A stretch of DNA of 29,087 nt from CAYWGR01 sp964458015 (GTDB lineage Bacteria; Planctomycetota; Planctomycetia; Pirellulales; Thermoguttaceae), in the NCBI GenBank assembly GCA_964458015.1, contig CAYWGR010000059.1, positions 1 to 29,087 on the forward strand, in the 5' to 3' direction. A program made the translations under genes and the position numbers. Shown here piece by piece: positions 8,065 to 15,250 of this stretch; position 1 is the stretch's first letter, and each line of letters starts with the position of its first letter. The notes beneath the pieces are model-generated. The model saw only the letters and a program-made list of their open reading frames with translations, was not told where the DNA came from and made no database searches.

Positions 8065-8140
8065 CTGTAACCATGTCAATGCAAGTCCGCTCTGCAACTG
8101 TAACCTATATTATCGGGTTACAGGGGGGTAACCGGTTACA
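8065..8140. promoter_or_regulatory. Cluster of GGTTACA / TGTAACC motifs
   Basis: Between the integrase start and the tRNA fragment there are exact copies of a 7-mer in both orientations: TGTAACC at 8066-8072 and 8099-8105, GGTTACA at 8116-8122 and 8134-8140. 'ctgtaacc' (8098-8105) and 'ggttacag' (8116-8123) form an inverted repeat, and GTAACCGGTTAC (8128-8139) is a perfect 12-base palindrome. The position suits arm-type recombinase sites, excisionase sites or an operator controlling the integrase; which of these is unknown. Confidence 0.6.
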
Positions 8141-8176
8141 ACACGACATAAATATAATGACTTACGACGACACAAA

Positions 8177-8221
8177 ACGTTTACACCGTGGATGTCAGGG
8201 GTTCGAGTCCCTTATCGCCCA
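8177..8221 (+). other. 3' fragment of tRNA-Val(UAC): putative attachment site
   Basis: The 45 bases match the 3' part of a tRNA: 'acg' then the seven-base anticodon loop TTTACAC (8180-8186, anticodon TAC for Val) and 'cgtgg', variable region, T-arm 'aggggttcgagtccctt', the acceptor 3' strand 'atcgccc' and discriminator A at 8221. The 5' half (acceptor 5' strand, D-arm) is absent: the preceding bases cannot pair with the acceptor strand, and only three base pairs of the anticodon stem remain. A tRNA identity block starting in the anticodon arm next to an integrase is the classical footprint of tyrosine-recombinase integration. Confidence 0.75.
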
Positions 8222-9070
8222 CTCGGTTTGTTGACACAATAGCAGCATGGCTGTTTACATCTCGTGACGATCTGCCGTGCCGTTCGACGCTGAACTTCTG
8301 AGTATGGACTAGAAAACGGCCACAGTGATTACAGAGCCGTGTTTTGCTTTGGAGGCGAGGTCATACTTAGCTGCAGATTACCCCCCATTCAGACAAGCCC
8401 GCCTAATCTCATTCTTCATCATCAGCCGTTCTGGTTCAAAGTCCTGCCCAATTCGGGAAGAGTGTGCGGGATCTGTTCGTTACGAGTTTGGACCAAGCAG
8501 GCATATTGGTGAAAATGGCGCAAACACTAGACATTCAGATGTTTGACTGACAACTTGGGATTTTCACCCACACCGAGTTGCAGGACCAGGCAACGGCAAT
8601 TGGTACTCTGCCGGGATCGCCAAGCAATGCTCTGTTGCAGACGACGAAAGTAAGAGCCTGATCCTGAGTGGAAACCGCTCTGTCAATAAAGAAACTTACG
8701 CCTGCAAATTTTGCGAAAATTCTGCTCGGTAGTAAGTGAACCCCATCCACATAACCCCTTGGCAGTCAGCGTCTTGTAGCGACTGTCGGCGGCCGTAATT
8801 CCTTTGCCACGGTATATCGCCACGAATTTCTGGGGTGAAATTAGACACAGGCGTCATCGTGTGGGTAGTATAAAAAGAGCGGAAAGGAAGGTGTCGTAAG
8901 TCGTAATTTCGCTGAAGGTTACGATTTCTGCTTCAATCAGAATGGGGTGGTTTTTGGATTTTTTGGATCAAATTTCGCCTACCTGCGCCGTTTATGATGG
9001 GTGCAGATTCCTTTGCAGCAGCTTGAAGTTTGGAACTATTGGCTGCTGACGGCGTAAACGGTATTGACCG
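8222..9070. other. Gene-free stretch of about 850 bases
   Basis: No frame here has a recognisable domain, a convincing ribosome-binding site or family-like composition. The region lies between the putative attachment site and the ECF sigma gene and should hold the promoter of the sigma-FecR operon. The last 120 bases are AT-rich around 8945-8975. I could not identify a promoter or a structured RNA with confidence. Confidence 0.5.
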
Positions 9071-9613
9071 ATGAACGAACAAGAACGCCACAACTTATTT
9101 TCCGAGCTAATAACTTGCCACCAGAGCCAACTCTACGGCTACATCTTCGCAATAGTCAGAAATTGGGAAGATGCCGATGATTTGTTTCAGTCGGTTTGTC
9201 TCGTCCTTTGGCGAAAGTTCGAATTGTTTCGGCCCGGCAGCAGCTTTTTTCTCTGGGCTCGTCAGGTCGCAAAAATTGAGGTAAGCAATTACCTGAGACG
9301 CAACCAGTTGCCTAATCGCATCAGCGAACAACTGGCCGATGCTCTTGCCGATACCGTTGTTGAATATCGAAGCGGAGATGAGGAGCCTTATCTTGACGCC
9401 ATGCGGCGCTGCAAAGCGAAGCTCATTGCAGCGGACGCCGAAATGCTTGATCTTCACTATGTTGAAGACCTTGGTAGCCGCCAAATTGCCGACCGATTGC
9501 GCCGATCGCAGGCAAGTGTCTGCCACTCGCTAAAACGCATTCATCGCTGGCTGCTGACATGTGTTCAGTTGGACCTGGCCCGGCAGGAAAATTCCAGAGA
9601 GGCACACTCATGA
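9071..9613 (+). CDS. ECF-type RNA polymerase sigma factor
   Basis: 180 residues, the usual size for an ECF sigma factor. Region 2 (about 18-76) shows 'IVRNWEDADDLFQSVCLVLW' and 'FFLWARQVAKIEVSNYLRR'. Region 4 (about 122-165) shows 'LDLHYVEDLGSRQIADRLRR' followed by the recognition helix 'SQASVCHSLKRIHRWL'. It matches the sub-group common in Rhodopirellula and Verrucomicrobium relatives. Its stop codon overlaps the start of the FecR-domain gene (ATGA at 9610-9613), so the two are translationally coupled. The membrane partner probably controls sigma activity, as in FecI/FecR-like systems, though in planctomycetes the signal is generally unknown. Confidence 0.9.
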   Translation: MNEQERHNLFSELITCHQSQLYGYIFAIVRNWEDADDLFQSVCLVLWRKFELFRPGSSFFLWARQVAKIEVSNYLRRNQLPNRISEQLADALADTVVEYRSGDEEPYLDAMRRCKAKLIAADAEMLDLHYVEDLGSRQIADRLRRSQASVCHSLKRIHRWLLTCVQLDLARQENSREAHS

Positions 9614-11583
9614 GTGACCTCGGGACCACAGATGATCGTCTTTTGGATCTCACCGAGGCAGTCTGCAACAAGAGTGCTTCGGAAGATGACTATACCGAGC
9701 TGGATTCCATTCTGCTGGCCGACCAAGCGTCCCGTTCTCGCTATCTGGATTACTGCCGGCTGCGTGTTGCCCTCAAGTTGGAATTGCGAGCGCGTCGGGT
9801 AGTCAAGCAGACATGTCAACAGATCAGCATCGAGTCAATTGCCCCAGTCACAAGCGAATCCAATATTACAGCGGGCGAGACACATGCCACCCCGTATCCC
9901 ACCTTCCTCACCACGGCCTACCACGGCACGATCAGCTTTTTCTCGCAGGAATTGCCGTTCTCGCTGCTTATTGCGGCCGTGTTGACGAGTTTTGGGCTTT
10001 GGGTTGCTTCCATGATCTACGTATCTAGCCCGGAAAAGCTTGCCAAGGATTCCGTATCGCCGACAAGATTATCCACCAATCCAACCCTGAACGTTGTAGC
10101 CAAGATCACCGGTATGGTTGATTGCAAATGGGCAGATCTCCAGACGGCCACGATCAACCATGCTAATGTTCCGCTTGGCCGCAAGTATGCCCTGGCCTCC
10201 GGTCTGATGGAAATTACATACAACACTGGAGCAAAAGTCATTTTGCAGGGACCGGTGACGTATGAAGTGGAATCAAGGAATGGCGGATTTCTGCCAATCG
10301 GCAAATTGACAGGCAAGGTCGAGGTCGAGACAGCGAAGGGCTTCACGGTCCACACGCCCACCGCCACAGTGACCGACCTGGGCACTGAGTTTGGCATTGA
10401 AGTTACGCCGGACAAAGCCACGGTTGTGTACGTGATCCGTGGTGCGGTTGAAACACGACGAGACGAACGTACTGGCGGCGAGCCGATTTGCATTCGGCTG
10501 GCGGCAGGCGAGGCGATACGTTTTGGAACAACGACGCAGCCGCCGGTACGCATTGATGGCCGTGATGTCTGCGAGGCGTTTGTCGTGCCGGACCTACAAC
10601 GCATGTCGCGCGAAATTGACAAATCCGAACGATCACGATGGCTTCTTACGCCAATTTCGCTAATCGCATCCGCGTATCATCGTGAGGAAGCCGCGGGTGG
10701 GGAGAATCGAATCAAGGACGCGCGGAGGGAAGCTTTCCAAGCGATTGTCGAAGCCGGGCTTTCGGCGAAACCACGCCTTGCGACTCGTCCTAGCTGTTTC
10801 GATACACGAGGCAAAAGGTCGGCAACTGATTTCGTTGGTTTGCGCTATGATCAGTCGGTGCAGTTCGACCGCATTGAGGTGAGTCTCGGCCGTCAGACAC
10901 GCGAGGGCGGTAACTGGTCGGCGGTGCCAAGCATATTCATCCTGAAGAATCCGGTTGACACTGGAAATATTCCGCCCGAAAGCGATCCGACAAACTGGCG
11001 AGAGATTCCACTGCAAGCTGTTTCGAATACGGCATTCACCGCGAAGCCGGCAGCCGGTCCCGGTGAAGTCTTGGGAATATCGTTGGCCGGCCTTTCTCCG
11101 GAAAAACGAACCGGTTACGGCTGGGCCGTTGGTGGCGTTCCCGGCAACGGTTCTCTAGGCTATGTGTCGATTGTCGAACTACAGGCGTACACGGACTGCG
11201 ACAATGGCAACCTTCGGGTTGCACGAAACATTGCGCAAACATTGCAAATCCCCGGCGTCGCCTATTTGGGCCTTGATCTGCAAACCTCTGCGGAATGGCG
11301 CTCGAGGCGAGTGCCGAAAAGCGGCCGGTTCGACCCGAATGGCGATAGTGTTTTCGGGAGCGACGGTTACGTCATTGCCTGCAAGTCCGCGACGACACAA
11401 CCTCGTTACGGCAATTTTGCCACGGTCGTGTCTTCCTTGCCCCCGTATATCAGTAGTGTTGCCGTCATGCCGGGAATACGCTCATGTTTTTCCGACAGCT
11501 TTGCCGCGTTGGACTATCCCTCGCTGCCAATCCTCCAGGAGGCCCCGAAAATGGGCATCACTGTTTTTTGTTTGATTGACTGA
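9610..11583 (+). CDS. FecR-domain transmembrane protein, partner of the ECF sigma
   Basis: 657 residues, starting in an ATGA overlap with the sigma gene and preceded by an AGAGAGG ribosome-binding site. The N-terminal cytoplasmic part (1-110) has the 'DYCRLRVALKLEL' segment typical of planctomycete sigma partners. One transmembrane helix spans about 116-138. An extracytoplasmic FecR domain follows at about 180-285 ('LGRKYALASGLMEITYNTGA', 'HTPTATVTDLGTEFGIEV'). Residues about 380-530 include a discoidin-like region ('QFDRIEVSLGRQTREGG', 'VSIVELQAYTD'). The last about 100 residues begin another extracellular domain that stops abruptly at 11581. Downstream, the same frame continues with matching sequence after three consecutive stops, so the protein is probably truncated relative to its ancestor. 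It is likely a sensor or anti-sigma-like regulator. Confidence 0.85.
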   Translation: MSDLGTTDDRLLDLTEAVCNKSASEDDYTELDSILLADQASRSRYLDYCRLRVALKLELRARRVVKQTCQQISIESIAPVTSESNITAGETHATPYPTFLTTAYHGTISFFSQELPFSLLIAAVLTSFGLWVASMIYVSSPEKLAKDSVSPTRLSTNPTLNVVAKITGMVDCKWADLQTATINHANVPLGRKYALASGLMEITYNTGAKVILQGPVTYEVESRNGGFLPIGKLTGKVEVETAKGFTVHTPTATVTDLGTEFGIEVTPDKATVVYVIRGAVETRRDERTGGEPICIRLAAGEAIRFGTTTQPPVRIDGRDVCEAFVVPDLQRMSREIDKSERSRWLLTPISLIASAYHREEAAGGENRIKDARREAFQAIVEAGLSAKPRLATRPSCFDTRGKRSATDFVGLRYDQSVQFDRIEVSLGRQTREGGNWSAVPSIFILKNPVDTGNIPPESDPTNWREIPLQAVSNTAFTAKPAAGPGEVLGISLAGLSPEKRTGYGWAVGGVPGNGSLGYVSIVELQAYTDCDNGNLRVARNIAQTLQIPGVAYLGLDLQTSAEWRSRRVPKSGRFDPNGDSVFGSDGYVIACKSATTQPRYGNFATVVSSLPPYISSVAVMPGIRSCFSDSFAALDYPSLPILQEAPKMGITVFCLID

Positions 11584-11931
11584 TAGTGAGATATAAAATT
11601 CTTTACAATTACTCTATCCATAAACTCCTCCCTCGTTCTTACGACCATTGTTGGAACGCACAATGACAACAACAGCAATGCCGTGCAAGTAGGTGTGACG
11701 GGCCAGGATAATCAGACGAAATGGTCGGACAAACTCTGGGCCATTGGTCATGCGCAGCACGTCTTTTTCCGCTTAAGTGGAAACGCGGGCGATTCCTTCA
11801 CGATCTGTTTGGTCGGCGGTGAGAAAGCGGCAACCATATCCGGACTAGCGTTCGAGGCGGTTCCCGTTATTGAGCCGATTGCGATTCGAGAACTCGTTCC
11901 GCGCGCGGTCAATTCAGAGAAGAACAAATAG
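11584..11931 (+). pseudogene. In-frame remainder of the FecR protein's C-terminal domain
   Basis: After the TGA ending the FecR gene at 11581-11583 come TAG and TGA in the same frame. The frame then stays open from 11590 to the TAG at 11929-11931. The translation contains 'FTITLSINSSLVLTTIVGT', 'AVQVGVTGQDNQ' and 'VFFRLSGNAGDSFTI', which reads as the continuation of the beta-rich domain begun in the upstream gene. There is no ribosome-binding site or good start for an independent gene; a GTG at 11683 is the first plausible one. I interpret it as the detached end of the FecR protein. Confidence 0.6.
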
Positions 11932-12112
11932 TGGGATATTCGTATGCCTGTCGGATTTAGATTGAACGGATTGCTGCAAACGCGGTTTCGGAAAAAGCCC
12001 CGGCAGATTCAGACACATGTAACGTTTTCGCTTCATTTTGCATTGCCAAGCGAAACCAAATTGGAACCTTAAATGACACTGGACCTATGGGCAGTTTTTC
12101 ACCATATCTTCC

Positions 12113-12139
12113 GACGCGGCTAACCGTCGAACACCGCGG
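12113..12139 (+). promoter_or_regulatory. Conserved 27-base element upstream of PEP-CTERM gene 1
   Basis: Matches the element at 12916-12942 in 24 of 27 positions. Inside it CGCGG (12115-12119) and CCGCG (12134-12138) are inverted arms 14 bases apart. It lies about 43 bases before the ATG at 12183. It could be an operator, part of a promoter or 5' UTR, or simply inherited with the gene duplication. Confidence 0.5.
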
Positions 12140-12182
12140 CGAGTAGATTCCTGACGAATTGTTCGACTCGGAGAGTGCGATC

Positions 12183-12869
12183 ATGAGATGTTTTCAAGCA
12201 CTAACAGTTGTGCTAGCCATGTTTTGCATGGCGGCAAGCGTTCGCGCTGACGCCGTTTCGGTCGGCACTAACATCGTTTTGAACGGCAGCGGAGAAATCT
12301 ACACACAAGCAGAAAATGATTGGCCGAGGCCGACATCTTGGATTCAAGGATTAGGCAGTCTTGGTACGTTTGAGGATGCGAGTACCCAGGCTGGATCACG
12401 TCGCCTGACAGTATGGTCAGGCGGTGCCGACACGCAGGCTTACGGGTATCAAGTATTCTACAATGCCGATGGCTTTTCCTCGAACGTCGGATCGCTTTCG
12501 CTGAACGCCTATATGCGCCACGAAGGAACGGACGGAGAACGTTGGTCGCAAGTCGTCGTCACTGCCGGATATTCAGCCGATGGAGCGACGTTGACCGACC
12601 TTCAGAACACGCTCACCGTTACGAGTTATCAAGATCCCAGCGGTTGGGAGAATGTCACCGGCAGCATTCCCATTTTGCACGGAACGACACCAACGAATTA
12701 TGTGAAGATAAGCCTGATCACGCTTACAACGGGAGCTCCTAGCGGCTTCGCCTCCAATTTCGATAGTGTTTCGCTGACGGCGCAATCCATCCCCGAACCA
12801 TCGACGGTAGCGTTGGCGACCGCAGGAATGTTTGGTCTGATTTGCTACGCTTGGCGGAAACGCAAGTGA
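12183..12869 (+). CDS. PEP-CTERM secreted protein, tandem copy 1
   Basis: 228 residues. The ATG at 12183 has GGAGAG seven bases upstream and begins a clean signal peptide ('MRCFQALTVVLAMFCMAASV', cleaved near 'RADA'). The middle is a beta-rich, jelly-roll or carbohydrate-binding-like domain of about 165 residues ('NIVLNGSGEIY', 'GYQVFYNADGFSSNVGSLSL', 'YSADGATLTDLQNTLTV', 'TPTNYVKISL'). The C-terminus is a PEP-CTERM signal: 'IPEPSTVALATAGMFGLI' and a basic tail 'WRKRK'. It is paralogous over its full length to the next gene, so the pair arose by tandem duplication. It should be exported and processed by an exosortase encoded elsewhere. The molecular role of the beta domain is not known. Confidence 0.85.
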   Translation: MRCFQALTVVLAMFCMAASVRADAVSVGTNIVLNGSGEIYTQAENDWPRPTSWIQGLGSLGTFEDASTQAGSRRLTVWSGGADTQAYGYQVFYNADGFSSNVGSLSLNAYMRHEGTDGERWSQVVVTAGYSADGATLTDLQNTLTVTSYQDPSGWENVTGSIPILHGTTPTNYVKISLITLTTGAPSGFASNFDSVSLTAQSIPEPSTVALATAGMFGLICYAWRKRK

Positions 12870-12915
12870 AGACAACAACTAGGTTGTTCGGCCCGTAAGT
12901 GAGGCCGAGCCATTT

Positions 12916-12942
12916 GACGCGGATAACCACCGAACACCGCGG
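12916..12942 (+). promoter_or_regulatory. Conserved 27-base element upstream of PEP-CTERM gene 2
   Basis: Second copy of the element at 12113-12139, with three mismatches, all between its inverted arms CGCGG (12918-12922) and CCGCG (12937-12941). It lies about 41 bases before the ATG at 12984, nearly the same spacing as in copy 1. Confidence 0.5.
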
Positions 12943-12983
12943 AAAATGATTGTATCTGATAGTTCGGTGTGGAGAATACGAGC

Positions 12984-13688
12984 ATGAGATGTTTTCAAGC
13001 AGTGATCGTTGCGATGGGCATGTTTTGCATGGCGGCCAATGTTCACGCTGACGCCGTTTCGGTTGGCGCCGATATCGTTCTGAACGGCGGCGGAGAAGAA
13101 TTCAAGCCCGCAAGCGAAACCGGCGACTGGGATAGACCGACCAATTGGACCCAAACGTGGGGAAATTTGGGCACGTTCAATGGCGGCCAGCCGTTTGGTT
13201 CTTACCGTTTGACATGTTGGGGCGGCACACATTCGGATGCCGAGCAGGTTTTCTACAATGCCATGGGATTTGATTCGAACGTCGGATCTCTGACGCTGAG
13301 CGCCTATGTGCGTCATGAGGGAACCGGCATTGTGAACGACTATCGATCGTCGCAAATAAAGATTATCGCCGGATATTCCGCCGATGGATCGACATTGACG
13401 GACCTGCAAAATACGCTCTCCATCATTAGTGCGCAAGATGAAACCGGATGGGAAAACGTCAAGGGCAGCATTCCCGTTCTGCATGGAGCAACGCCGACAA
13501 ATTATGTGAAAATCATACTTTTGTCCCTCAGCAGTGATGAGACCCAATGGAGTTCCGGGTCGAATTTTGACAACGTATCTCTGACGGCGACGCAGGCTAT
13601 CCCCGAACCAACGACATTAGTGCTGACGGTGATAGGAGTAGTCGGATTGCTCTGTCATGCGTGCCTGCGAAGGCGGCGCGGAGGGTGA
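12984..13688 (+). CDS. PEP-CTERM secreted protein, tandem copy 2
   Basis: 234 residues; GGAG precedes the ATG at 12984. The signal peptide 'MRCFQAVIVAMGMFCMAANV' is nearly the same as in copy 1 and the mature part follows the same plan ('DIVLNGGGEEF', 'QVFYNAMGFDSNVGSLTL', 'YSADGSTLTDLQNTLSI', 'GATPTNYVKI'). It ends in 'IPEPTTLVLTVIGVVGLL' and the basic tail 'RRRRGG', a PEP-CTERM signal. By eye about half the residues are identical to copy 1, with a few insertions near residues 45 and 115. The gap between the two genes is about 115 bases and no terminator lies between them, so they may share transcripts. The role is unknown beyond surface or secreted location. Confidence 0.85.
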   Translation: MRCFQAVIVAMGMFCMAANVHADAVSVGADIVLNGGGEEFKPASETGDWDRPTNWTQTWGNLGTFNGGQPFGSYRLTCWGGTHSDAEQVFYNAMGFDSNVGSLTLSAYVRHEGTGIVNDYRSSQIKIIAGYSADGSTLTDLQNTLSIISAQDETGWENVKGSIPVLHGATPTNYVKIILLSLSSDETQWSSGSNFDNVSLTATQAIPEPTTLVLTVIGVVGLLCHACLRRRRGG

Positions 13689-13761
13689 TGAGATTCACTA
13701 ACCGCAGGGCGAATACCAGTGTAGTGATTCATAATTGTGGGATCGTATGAAAGCCGCTTAC

Positions 13762-13841
13762 TGAGTGCCACTGGCTTTGCCAGTGCCGGCCGCCGTATGG
13801 AATCACGAGGAATCCCACACTGGCAGAGCCAGTGGCACTCA
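13762..13841. repeat. REP-like paired palindromes
   Basis: Two 24-base arms, 13762-13785 and 13818-13841, are reverse complements with one mismatch. Each arm also folds on itself: 'cactggc ttt gccagtg' on the left and 'cactggc aga gccagtg' on the right. The unit lies between the PEP-CTERM pair and the DUF1559 gene. Similar GCCACTGGC/GCCAGTGGC palindromes are, as I recall, frequent in planctomycete intergenic regions, so this is probably a dispersed REP/BIME-type element. It could also weakly terminate the PEP-CTERM transcript. Confidence 0.75.
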
Positions 13842-14005
13842 CTGAATAAAACCCCAACAGCGTGAATCACGACACTAGGTCAGTGGCCGGGGATGTCGAA
13901 CCAACCTCCCCGGTCACTGATTCGGCCTTGCATTTCTGAAGAAGATACGTTTCGTTTGATAATGGATGAATAGATCATCAAATGTTTATCGCCATGAGGT
14001 GTCCT

Positions 14006-15097
14006 GTGAAAAGTTCTCTAAACAGCACGCGACGAGCCGGCTTCACGCTAGTGGAACTCTTGGTCGTGATAACGATCATCGGCATCTTGATCTCGCTCCT
14101 GTTGCCGGCGGTGCAAGCGGCACGTGAAGCGGCACGGCGCATGCAGTGTCAAAATAATTTAAAACAACTCGGCTTGGCGGTGTTGAATTACGAAAGCCAA
14201 TCGAGCATCTTTCCCCCTAGTTCCTCGTGGCCGGCAGGCGTTGATCCATTCAATGTTCCCCTTGATAACTATCGGGCGAATTGGGTGATTCTCGTTTTGC
14301 CTTTTATGGAACAACAGGCACTTTACAACAGTATCGATCTCGCGTCGCCGATCTCGGGGACGGCCAACGCAAACAACGTTGCCGCTCGAATGGCCTCGCT
14401 TTCGACGCTGTTGTGTCCGACGGATTCGCACAATCGTGAGCCGTTTATGGGCAGCATGAATGCCGCGACGGCGGCCTGGGGTGACAATTGGGCCCGCGGC
14501 AACTATGCCGCGAATGCCGCCCTAGGGATAATGGGCGCGTCGTCCGGAGAGGTTTTCAACGCCGCATTGCCGACTTCAAGCGGCTGGAAAGCATCTTATC
14601 AACGAGGCGTCATGGGGGCGAATTGCGCCGTGACCATGGCCGGGATCCGCGACGGCACGAGCAATACGTTGATGTTGGCCGAGATTCGGGCGGGCGTCGT
14701 GCCGTTCGACTCGCGCGGTGTCTGGGCGCTCTCTGGCGGAAGCAGCGCCCTTTGGGGACACACCAGCATGATGTATATGGATGACTACGGTCCGAATTGT
14801 CCCCACGTTTATGCCGACAATACCAAGGCCGGCAGCGACATCGTCGCGGCTTTGGGCGGAAGCGACGCGGCGGTAAACGAAGGGATGCCCTGTTTTGGCA
14901 GGAGCGATACCATCAACGACGAACAAACAGCCAGAAGCATGCACCCCGGAGGAGTCAATACTTGTTTCGCCGACGGCAGCATTCACTGGATTAGCGACAA
15001 CATTCAATCGACGCCCAGCAACCAATGGACCCCGTCGGCTTGGGACCGCCTGAATGCGTCGGCCGACGGCTTCGCGATAACGGGCAACGAATTTTAA
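14006..15097 (+). CDS. DUF1559 protein with type IV-pilin-like leader
   Basis: Full-length member of the planctomycete DUF1559 family, 363 residues from the GTG at 14006. This start is chosen because GAGG lies six bases upstream; in-frame ATGs at 13982 and 13994 have poorer ribosome-binding sites and would add eight or four residues. The leader 'RRAGFTLVELLVVITIIGIL' is a prepilin-peptidase type III signal: cleavage after Gly and a hydrophobic helix for assembly or anchoring. The conserved 'REAARRMQCQNNLKQLGLA' follows. The C-terminal 'HPGGVNTCFADGSIHWISDN' is the H-x9-DG region of the family. These proteins are secreted or surface-exposed and occur in many copies per planctomycete genome, often beside small lipoproteins and carbohydrate-active enzymes as here. 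Their function is unresolved. Confidence 0.9.
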   Translation: MKSSLNSTRRAGFTLVELLVVITIIGILISLLLPAVQAAREAARRMQCQNNLKQLGLAVLNYESQSSIFPPSSSWPAGVDPFNVPLDNYRANWVILVLPFMEQQALYNSIDLASPISGTANANNVAARMASLSTLLCPTDSHNREPFMGSMNAATAAWGDNWARGNYAANAALGIMGASSGEVFNAALPTSSGWKASYQRGVMGANCAVTMAGIRDGTSNTLMLAEIRAGVVPFDSRGVWALSGGSSALWGHTSMMYMDDYGPNCPHVYADNTKAGSDIVAALGGSDAAVNEGMPCFGRSDTINDEQTARSMHPGGVNTCFADGSIHWISDNIQSTPSNQWTPSAWDRLNASADGFAITGNEF

Positions 15098-15250
15098 CCT
15101 CCCTCCCAGATCAACGCACGATCACGGACGCCAATTCCGTCATTGGCAAGATACTGTCGCCGGCAAGGCCGTGCCGATCGTGATTGCCATTTTGTTGATT
15201 GCAGAGAATTGTCTTTCCACCAACAACTCCAGACGAGATCGGATTCCATA

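Noticed and set aside
8140..8221. A complete tRNA gene
   Set aside because: The 5' acceptor strand and D-arm are absent; the preceding bases do not pair with the acceptor 3' strand, so only a 3' fragment is called.
7692..8234. Plus-strand frame of 180 codons overlapping the integrase start and the tRNA fragment
   Set aside because: Mostly antisense to the integrase and lacks any recognisable motif.
8325..8750. Short frames of 71-73 codons on both strands
   Set aside because: No ribosome-binding site, no motif, irregular composition.
10017..10622. Minus-strand frame of 201 codons opposite the FecR gene
   Set aside because: Shadow of the FecR frame; Ser/Arg/Thr-rich with no motif.
11581..11589. 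Selenocysteine or programmed read-through at TGA TAG TGA
   Set aside because: Three different adjacent stops including TAG cannot be explained by selenocysteine insertion, and no SECIS-like hairpin follows directly.
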